6,256 nucleotides of DNA from a bacterium. GTDB taxonomy: Bacteria; SZUA-79; Acidulodesulfobacterales; Acidulodesulfobacteraceae. Shown in pieces: positions 1 to 6,256 of the stretch; position 1 is the stretch's first letter, and each line of letters opens with the position of its first letter. The stretch covers positions 1 to 6,256 of the forward strand of contig JAKACI010000090.1 of the NCBI GenBank assembly GCA_021821565.1, written 5' to 3'. The position numbers and the translations under genes are program-made. The notes beneath the pieces were generated by a model. It was not told the origin of the DNA. It made no database searches and saw only the letters and a program-made list of their open reading frames with translations.

Positions 1-2435
<2,435 letters not shown>

Positions 2436-2440
2436 TTATT

Positions 2441-3811
2441 TTAATACCTCATAGGCATAAATACGCCTGTTAATTGATAGTCAAATGTATTTAAATCTAT
2501 CGAACTTTTTAATTTTTTTTTGTTATTATCTTCAATTAAAGGTTTAATAATTAAAGGAGTAAATATAGTATTAAATTTTAATATAATTTTTTCGTCATAT
2601 ATATTGCTTATAAAATCAAGAATATATTTAGAATTTAATTTTATATTGATCGGTTCTCCGATATATTCTATTTCTATTTCATCAACTGCTTCCCCCTGGC
2701 TAGTCTGTACTGTTTTTATAATTAATAAATTTTTATCAAAACTTAGCTCAATCGAATGGCTTTTTTCTTCGGCTAATATATAAACTCTTTTTATAGAATC
2801 TATTAATTCTTCTGTTTTTATAATTGCCGTTTTATAATTATTTTTTGGTAATATAGTTTCATAATTAGGATATTTGCCGTCTATTAATCTAGAAATAAAA
2901 GTTGTCCCATATAGAGAATTTATATTATTCTTATTATTAATTCCATCGTTTAGTTTAAAAATAACATTATTTGAATTAATTGAAATATTAACAAAAACAT
3001 CTTTATTTGGGTCTATTTTAATTAATTCGCTAAGTATTTTTCTCGGTATAATAACACCTTCTTTAAATTTATCGTATATTAAACTAACTTGTTCTAACGA
3101 CTCTTTATTTACTTCTGCCGTTTCATTTTCTTTATTGTTGAAAAGTTTAATTTGAGCTAACGATAATCTATGTCCATCAGTAGCCACAAGCCTTAAATAG
3201 CTTTCTCCTTCTATTTCCAATAAAATAAAATAAACTCCCGATAAATTCTTTTTAGTTTCTTCTAGCGCCGTAGAAAAAATTACTTTGTTTATTATAAATT
3301 TTAAAAATTTTAAATTAACGTTAAAATTATCTTCCGTATTTATATCTAATAATGTGGGATAGTCAATTACGGGTATAGTCGTAAGTTTGAAAATAATTTT
3401 TTTATAGCTTATTATAACAAGTCCTGCCTCCGTTTCTTTTATTTCAATATCTATATCTTCATTTTCGTTTTTATTTTCTATATTGTTATTATTATCTTTA
3501 TTAGTTATATCATCAGGAAATTCTTTAATTATACTATATAGCTTCTTGGCGTTTAACGTAATTTTACCTTCGCTTATTATTTCAGCGTCGCAATAATCTT
3601 TAATTGTTATTTCTAAATCGGTTGCGCTTATTTTGATTAATCCGTTATTTTTATTATCTGAATATAAATTTTCTTTATTTAAATTATTTAAATTAATTGA
3701 TTCTATTAATAAGTTAGACAATATAGGCAGTGAAATTTTTTTCTCTGTAGCCCCTTGCGTTATAAGAATACTTTTTAAAAATATATTTTTTTTGATTTTA
3801 AAATTGAACAT
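2441..3811 (-). CDS. dnaN: DNA polymerase III sliding clamp (beta subunit)
   Basis: This is the ring-shaped processivity factor, a homodimer that encircles DNA and tethers the replicative polymerase. It also docks other replication and repair proteins. Three clamp domains are visible: I at about residues 1-145 (LPILSNLLIE at 27-36, ATDLEITI at 63-70), II at about 160-320 (RLVATDGHRLSLA at 207-219, IDGKYPNYETILP at 310-322), and III from about 325 to the C-terminal MPMRY, which matches the family's MPMR ending. At 456 residues it is much longer than the usual 365-380. The excess lies in hydrophilic loops: about 40-58, an Asn/Glu/Lys-rich stretch at 102-124, 289-299 and 426-445. These are probably solvent-exposed expansions that leave the fold intact. 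The ATG at 3811 has a reasonable AGGGA site upstream. It lies 488 bases downstream of dnaA and 8 bases before gyrB. Confidence 0.97.
   Translation of the reverse strand: MFNFKIKKNIFLKSILITQGATEKKISLPILSNLLIESINLNNLNKENLYSDNKNNGLIKISATDLEITIKDYCDAEIISEGKITLNAKKLYSIIKEFPDDITNKDNNNNIENKNENEDIDIEIKETEAGLVIISYKKIIFKLTTIPVIDYPTLLDINTEDNFNVNLKFLKFIINKVIFSTALEETKKNLSGVYFILLEIEGESYLRLVATDGHRLSLAQIKLFNNKENETAEVNKESLEQVSLIYDKFKEGVIIPRKILSELIKIDPNKDVFVNISINSNNVIFKLNDGINNKNNINSLYGTTFISRLIDGKYPNYETILPKNNYKTAIIKTEELIDSIKRVYILAEEKSHSIELSFDKNLLIIKTVQTSQGEAVDEIEIEYIGEPINIKLNSKYILDFISNIYDEKIILKFNTIFTPLIIKPLIEDNNKKKLKSSIDLNTFDYQLTGVFMPMRY
2446..2450 (-). promoter_or_regulatory. Ribosome binding site for gyrB inside the end of dnaN
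   Basis: GAGGT on the minus strand lies in the last sense codons of dnaN, 13 bases before the gyrB ATG. The spacing is a little long. With the 8-base gap between the genes, the placement suggests that dnaN and gyrB are cotranscribed and translationally linked. No separate gyrB promoter is possible outside the dnaN coding region. Confidence 0.6.
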
Positions 3812-3820
3812 TTTTTAATT

Positions 3821-3825
3821 TCCCT
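3821..3825 (-). promoter_or_regulatory. Ribosome binding site for dnaN
   Basis: AGGGA on the minus strand sits 9 bases before the dnaN ATG, a normal spacing. It supports the start at 3811. A TATAAT at 3838-3833 lies just upstream, but it has no convincing -35 and would give almost no leader, so I do not call it a promoter. Confidence 0.5.
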
Positions 3826-3938
3826 ATTACTAATTATATATTAATAATTAGAAGATAATAATAGTAGTAATATACACTAAAAAGTTAATAAATAAAATAA
3901 GTATTTAAATTTATTTAAATTTACCTGTTGTTAAATCT

Positions 3939-4035
3939 GTTTAAATAATTGATATTATTTAAATGAATTTGTTTAATTTTATAAAATTTTTTATTTTTAA
4001 ACAAATTCATTTTTAATTAAACATATTTTTAAACA
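3939..4035. repeat. Cluster of five TTAAACA/TGTTTAA heptamers
   Basis: TGTTTAA occurs at 3939-3945 and 3970-3976, and its reverse complement TTAAACA at 3997-4003, 4017-4023 and 4029-4035. That is five copies in 97 bases. A sixth copy is at 5897-5903, beside the DnaA-box pair upstream of dnaA. Allowing for base composition, fewer than one copy would be expected in 500 bases of both strands. This could be a binding site for an initiation or control protein, or a lineage-specific variant DnaA site. The protein is unknown. Confidence 0.5.
3961..4012. repeat. Perfect 16-bp inverted repeat with 20-base loop
   Basis: The left arm AAATGAATTTGTTTAA (3961-3976) is exactly complementary to the right arm at 3997-4012, with an AT-only loop at 3977-3996. 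The stem has only two G-C pairs. On the minus strand, where dnaA transcription would arrive, no U-tract follows, so a classical intrinsic terminator is unlikely. Each arm contains one heptamer of the TTAAACA cluster, so this may be a symmetric protein-binding site. Confidence 0.8.
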
Positions 4036-4062
4036 ATATTTAATCAATTGCACTATAATAAT

Positions 4063-4107
4063 TTATACTTTAATTCTTTAATAAAAAATGATTATACTTT
4101 AATTCTT
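4063..4107. repeat. 16-bp direct repeat, two copies 29 bases apart
   Basis: TTATACTTTAATTCTT occurs at 4063-4078 and again at 4092-4107. The second copy runs into ATAGAAATTTATTT and then the 32-bp palindrome. A diverged copy of the same leader occurs at 6101-6136, so the first copy looks like a partial duplication of the leader of a repeat element. Confidence 0.75.
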
Positions 4108-4122
4108 GTATAGAAATTTATT

Positions 4123-4154
4123 TACAGGATTCACGCGTACGCGTGAATCCTGTA
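4123..4154. repeat. Perfect 32-bp GC-rich palindrome
   Basis: TACAGGATTCACGCGT is followed directly by its exact reverse complement, with no loop, centred between 4138 and 4139. Its CG-rich core (CACGCGTACGCGTG) contrasts sharply with the AT-rich surroundings. Neither strand shows a U-tract after it, so it does not look like a normal terminator. It is preceded by the leader shared with 6101-6136, which argues for a palindromic interspersed repeat rather than a gene-specific control site. In single-stranded DNA it would form a cruciform or hairpin. Confidence 0.9.
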
Positions 4155-4299
4155 TCACTTACTTACATGTTTACTATTGAAATATCATTGATAGTTTCTA
4201 TAGGAGAATTAAAGTTACTTTTATTATAAAATATAAAATTAAGGTTTGTAATACATTTTAATGCTAATTATAATAATTAAATTATATTTAACTATTATC

Positions 4300-5760
4300 T
4301 TATCTTTGTATTAGTTTAATTATACTTTCAATTATTTTTTCCAATTCGTTATCTTTTTTTAAATTATTTTTAATTTTATTAACCGCATAAATAACGGATG
4401 AATGGTCTTTTCCTCCAAATTTATCGCCTATTTCGGGAAAAGACAGAGTAGTATTGGCTCTTATTATATACATAGCAATTTGCCTCGGCAGTACAAATTC
4501 TTTTAGTTTTTTATTAGATTTAATTTCAGGTATTTTAATATTAAAAAAATTACAGACTGTTTTAATAATTATTTCGGCAGTCATAGGTTTTTCTACTTCT
4601 TTTATAAGATTAAATAAAGCTTCTTTTGATAAATCAAGCGTTATTTTTTTCCCCGTAAAAGATGAAAATGCTGCAACTTTTATTAAAGCTCCTTCCAATT
4701 CCCTTATATTATTTGAAATTTTACTCGCAATAAAATAAATTATTTCATCGTTAATATTAATTTCGTTAAGAAGCGCTTTTTTCTTTAAAATTGCTACTCT
4801 CGTTTCAAAATCTGGCGGCTGTATATCCGCTATTAAACCCCATTCAAATCTTGATCTTAATCTTTCTTCCAGGCTAATTATATCTTTAGGTATTTTATCG
4901 CTTGAAACGACAATCTGTTTTTGATTTTCATATAAAGCGTTAAATGTATAAAAAAATTCTTCCTGAGTTCTTTCTTTTCCTGCAATAAATTGTATATCGT
5001 CAATTAATAGAACATCTACATTTCTGTATTTATTTCTAAAATCTATCATTTTATCATCTCTAATAGACGATATCATTTCATTCGTAAATTGTTCCGATGA
5101 AACCAAAAAAACATTTAAATCTTTTTCTTTGATTATTTTATTTCCGATTGCATTAAGCAGATGTGTTTTTCCGAGACCGACGTCGCTGTAAATAAACATA
5201 GGATTATAAGTATGACCCGGAAGATTTGCAACCGCAAAACATGCCGCATGCGCAAATTGATTTCCTGAGCCGATGACAAAATTTTCAAATGTATATTTAA
5301 TATTAAGGTTTAGATAATGCTTTTTTAAACTTTTTTGCTGAGGACCGTTTATCTTTTTGTTTTTATTATTATCGGCATTATTATATGTTTCATTTATTAT
5401 ATTAATAGAATTATTAAGATTATTAATATTATTTATATCTTTATCTTTTTTATATTCAACAGACGGGAAAAAATTATCTAAACCTGAAATTTTTATATCG
5501 TTTAATGAACCGTTTTTAGTTTCTTCATAGATATTAAATGAAATAATTAATTCTTCATTACTGTATTTTTTCCATATATTTAAAATGATTTCTTTATATG
5601 ATTCAATGATGATATCTTTATAAAATTTATTAGGAACTGAAAATACGATTGTATTTTCATTAATATTAATATTTGAAGGCGAAAACCATAAATTAAAATT
5701 TTGGGCGCCTATTTCTTCTTTCAGATTTTTTAAAAATTTATCAGAAAAATCGTTTGCCAT
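4300..5760 (-). CDS. dnaA: Chromosomal replication initiator protein DnaA
   Basis: This AAA+ initiator binds DnaA boxes, forms an ATP-dependent filament and melts the origin so that DnaB helicase can load. Its 486 residues are a normal length. Domain I covers about 1-85, with the conserved W25 region. Domain II (about 86-150) is an Asn/Lys-rich linker. Domain III (about 151-385) carries Walker A DVGLGKTH (193-200), Walker B LLIDD (251-255), TQEEFFYTFNAL (265-276), the box VII arginine region ERLRSRF (299-305) and sensor 2 R353 in NNIRELEGAL. Domain IV (about 390-486) has the box-binding helix-turn-helix with RQIAMY (426-431), LSFPEIGDKFGGKDHSSV (439-456). Walker A begins S-D where most DnaAs have G-G. 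The ATG at 5760 gives the expected N-terminus, but no clear ribosome binding site precedes it. The candidate origin lies just upstream, so autoregulation by DnaA is plausible. Confidence 0.98.
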   Translation of the reverse strand: MANDFSDKFLKNLKEEIGAQNFNLWFSPSNININENTIVFSVPNKFYKDIIIESYKEIILNIWKKYSNEELIISFNIYEETKNGSLNDIKISGLDNFFPSVEYKKDKDINNINNLNNSINIINETYNNADNNKNKKINGPQQKSLKKHYLNLNIKYTFENFVIGSGNQFAHAACFAVANLPGHTYNPMFIYSDVGLGKTHLLNAIGNKIIKEKDLNVFLVSSEQFTNEMISSIRDDKMIDFRNKYRNVDVLLIDDIQFIAGKERTQEEFFYTFNALYENQKQIVVSSDKIPKDIISLEERLRSRFEWGLIADIQPPDFETRVAILKKKALLNEININDEIIYFIASKISNNIRELEGALIKVAAFSSFTGKKITLDLSKEALFNLIKEVEKPMTAEIIIKTVCNFFNIKIPEIKSNKKLKEFVLPRQIAMYIIRANTTLSFPEIGDKFGGKDHSSVIYAVNKIKNNLKKDNELEKIIESIIKLIQR

Positions 5761-5906
5761 ATTTACAATTTTATTTATTTAGTTAGTTGGTATAATTTTT
5801 ATTTTTTATTTTATTTAACATTTAATAATAAAATATATCTTTAGATTGTATTTTTATAATAACAACGGCTATTTTTGTCTATCAATTTCATTAGAATTAA
5901 ACATAT

Positions 5907-5926
5907 TTATTAACAACTGTTGATAA
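5907..5926. promoter_or_regulatory. Two inverted DnaA-box-like 9-mers
   Basis: TTATTAACA (5907-5915, two mismatches to TTATCCACA) and TGTTGATAA (5918-5926, the reverse of TTATCAACA, one mismatch) face each other across two bases. The arms pair at 8 of 9 positions, with one T-G mismatch. Their place at the edge of the AT-rich segment and upstream of dnaA supports DnaA binding. The variant sequence would need the protein's own specificity to be tested. Confidence 0.55.
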
Positions 5927-6051
5927 GTCAATTAAATTATTAAAATCAATAACTTATACAAATAAAATAAAATACTTATTTAATAATGTAATAATTTTGT
6001 AATATTTATAATAATATTTTATAAAAAACACTTATAATATAATTTTTTTTA

Positions 6052-6080
6052 ATTATAATTAAAAAATGTCAAATTGTAAA
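6052..6080 (-). promoter_or_regulatory. Putative sigma-70-type promoter towards dnaA
   Basis: On the minus strand TTTACA (6080-6075) is followed after exactly 17 bases by TATAAT (6057-6052), near-consensus -35 and -10 boxes. Transcription would start near 6045 and run through the AT-rich segment and the box pair, giving a leader of about 285 bases before dnaA. Because the region is almost pure A/T, a chance match is possible. Confidence 0.4.
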
Positions 6081-6100
6081 ATATATATTATACAAAATAT

Positions 6101-6167
6101 ATTATACCTCTTTAATTCTTCCATAGAAATTTATTTTGTAGATTCCTGCCCACGCAGGAATGACTTA
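6101..6167. repeat. Second copy of the leader-plus-hairpin repeat
   Basis: ATTATAC, TTTAATTCTT and ATAGAAATTTATTT appear in the same order as at 4091-4123, with a 3-base insertion (6108-6110) and a 2-base difference. A hairpin follows: ATTCCTGC (6142-6149) and GCAGGAAT (6154-6161) around the 4-base loop CCAC. The next bases TGACTTA resemble TCACTTA after the palindrome at 4123-4154. The leader is conserved while the hairpin sequence differs. The ATTCCTGC/GCAGGAAT core resembles short palindromic repeats common between genes in many bacteria. Confidence 0.7.
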
Positions 6168-6207
6168 GAGAGGATTTACAGTTTCACCCTCTATATACGG
6201 TCATTCC
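6157..6207. repeat. Imperfect inverted repeat overlapping the hairpin
   Basis: GGAATGAC (6157-6164) is complementary to GTCATTCC (6200-6207), and inside it AGAGG (6169-6173) to CCTCT (6188-6192). The outer left arm shares bases with the 6142-6161 hairpin, so the two structures exclude each other. The element seems to be made of two opposed copies of a GTCATTCC-type palindromic repeat. Confidence 0.6.
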
Positions 6208-6256
6208 GAAAGAAAGCAGACAGTGTTTTATAGCCGTCGGCATTTAACGGCTCATC
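6191..6256 (-). other. Right-edge stretch: short open fragment and inverted repeat
   Basis: On the minus strand a frame is open from the window edge to TAG at 6193-6191, encoding about 21 residues (DEPLNADGYK, then TLSAFFRNDRI). Base composition is richer in G+C than the neighbouring gap. It could be the tail of a gene lying upstream of dnaA, ending inside the repeat, or simply repeat sequence that happens to be open. AGCCGT (6232-6237) and ACGGCT (6247-6252) form a 6-bp inverted repeat within it. I do not recognise the peptide. Confidence 0.2.

Larger units (their letters stand above)
3812..4299. other. dnaA-dnaN intergenic region, possible second origin module
   Basis: These 488 bases contain no credible gene. 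From the dnaN side there is an AT-rich spacer (3826-3925), then a cluster of TTAAACA/TGTTTAA motifs around a 16-bp inverted repeat (3939-4035), a 16-bp direct repeat (4063-4107), and a GC-rich 32-bp palindrome (4123-4154). I see nothing distinctive in 4155-4299. There is no typical dnaA terminator, meaning a GC-rich hairpin followed by a U-tract on the minus strand. The best DnaA-box-like match is TGTTGTTAA at 3926-3934, the reverse of TTAACAACA with two mismatches to TTATCCACA, which is weak. Some bacteria, such as Bacillus subtilis, have origin elements on both sides of dnaA, and this gap is a candidate for the second half. Confidence 0.45.
5761..6110. other. Candidate chromosomal origin (oriC) upstream of dnaA
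   Basis: This stretch contains no gene. It holds a pair of inverted DnaA-box-like sites at 5907-5926 beside a segment (5931-6100) with only 12 G/C in 170 bases, a good candidate unwinding element. A weaker box-like TTATACAAA is at 5954-5962. An 11-bp repeat ATATATTATAC occurs at 6083-6093 and 6097-6107. Position next to dnaA, extreme AT content and adjacent boxes together resemble a bacterial oriC, but there are few good boxes and none is a perfect TTATCCACA. 5761-5890 holds nothing clear beyond AT-rich leader sequence for dnaA. Confidence 0.6.

Noticed and set aside
2520..3818. Plus-strand open frames opposite dnaN (2520-2783, 2874-3155, 3633-3818)
   Set aside because: They lie wholly or almost wholly antisense to a clear sliding-clamp gene, are hydrophobic Leu/Ile/Phe-rich as expected from reversed AT-rich coding sequence, and show no recognisable domain.
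3833..3838. TATAAT as a dnaN promoter
   Set aside because: The -35 position reads TTATTA, and the start would fall on the ribosome binding site. AT-rich sequence gives such matches by chance.
3961..4012. Intrinsic terminator for dnaA
   Set aside because: The stem has only two G-C pairs, the loop is 20 bases, and no U-tract follows on the minus strand.
4454..4738. Plus-strand open frame opposite dnaA
   Set aside because: It is antisense to the DnaA C-terminal half, which is strongly conserved in its own frame, and the peptide matches nothing I recognise.
6067..6072. Perfect TTGACA -35 box on the minus strand
   Set aside because: No -10 hexamer is found at acceptable spacing: the nearest TATAAT is 9 bases away and the next TATATT is 25. 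The TTTACA at 6080-6075 with 17-base spacing fits better.
3939..6167. CRISPR array
   Set aside because: The repeats are few, unevenly spaced and palindromic or AT-rich, with no regular repeat-spacer pattern and no cas genes.

Overview
This is an AT-rich bacterial replication-initiation locus. By eye G+C is a little over a quarter, and far lower between genes. Three genes lie on the minus strand, in the order dnaA (5760-4300), dnaN (3811-2441) and gyrB (2432 to beyond base 1). These encode the replication initiator, the sliding clamp and the gyrase ATPase subunit, an arrangement typical of a chromosomal origin. GyrB carries a long insert in its TOPRIM half, as in Gram-negative proteobacterial-type GyrB. 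With the low G+C and the delta-proteobacterial flavour of DnaA, this suggests an uncultured Gram-negative lineage near the former Deltaproteobacteria. I cannot name the taxon from sequence alone. All three proteins carry Asn/Lys-rich low-complexity loops, consistent with strong AT pressure.

Layout from right to left, in the direction of transcription: 6101-6256 holds hairpin-forming repeats and a short open edge fragment. 5931-6100 is extremely AT-rich (12 G/C in 170 bases), and beside it at 5907-5926 is a pair of inverted DnaA-box-like 9-mers, so this is the best oriC candidate. dnaA follows. The 488-base dnaA-dnaN gap holds a perfect 32-bp GC-rich palindrome, a 16-bp inverted repeat and a cluster of five TTAAACA/TGTTTAA motifs. 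dnaN and gyrB are then separated by only 8 bases, with no recF between them.

Two points stand out. First, the two gaps flanking dnaA share a repeat (a common AT-rich leader followed by a different hairpin) and a 14-bp direct repeat, which raises the possibility of a bipartite origin decorated by a mobile palindromic repeat. Second, the last 11 bases of gyrB at the left edge do not encode the residues expected after QRYKGL. They share a 10-mer with the right-edge repeat, which suggests an assembly-edge artefact or a real interruption. I see no clearly new multi-gene system. The novelty is in the non-coding architecture.
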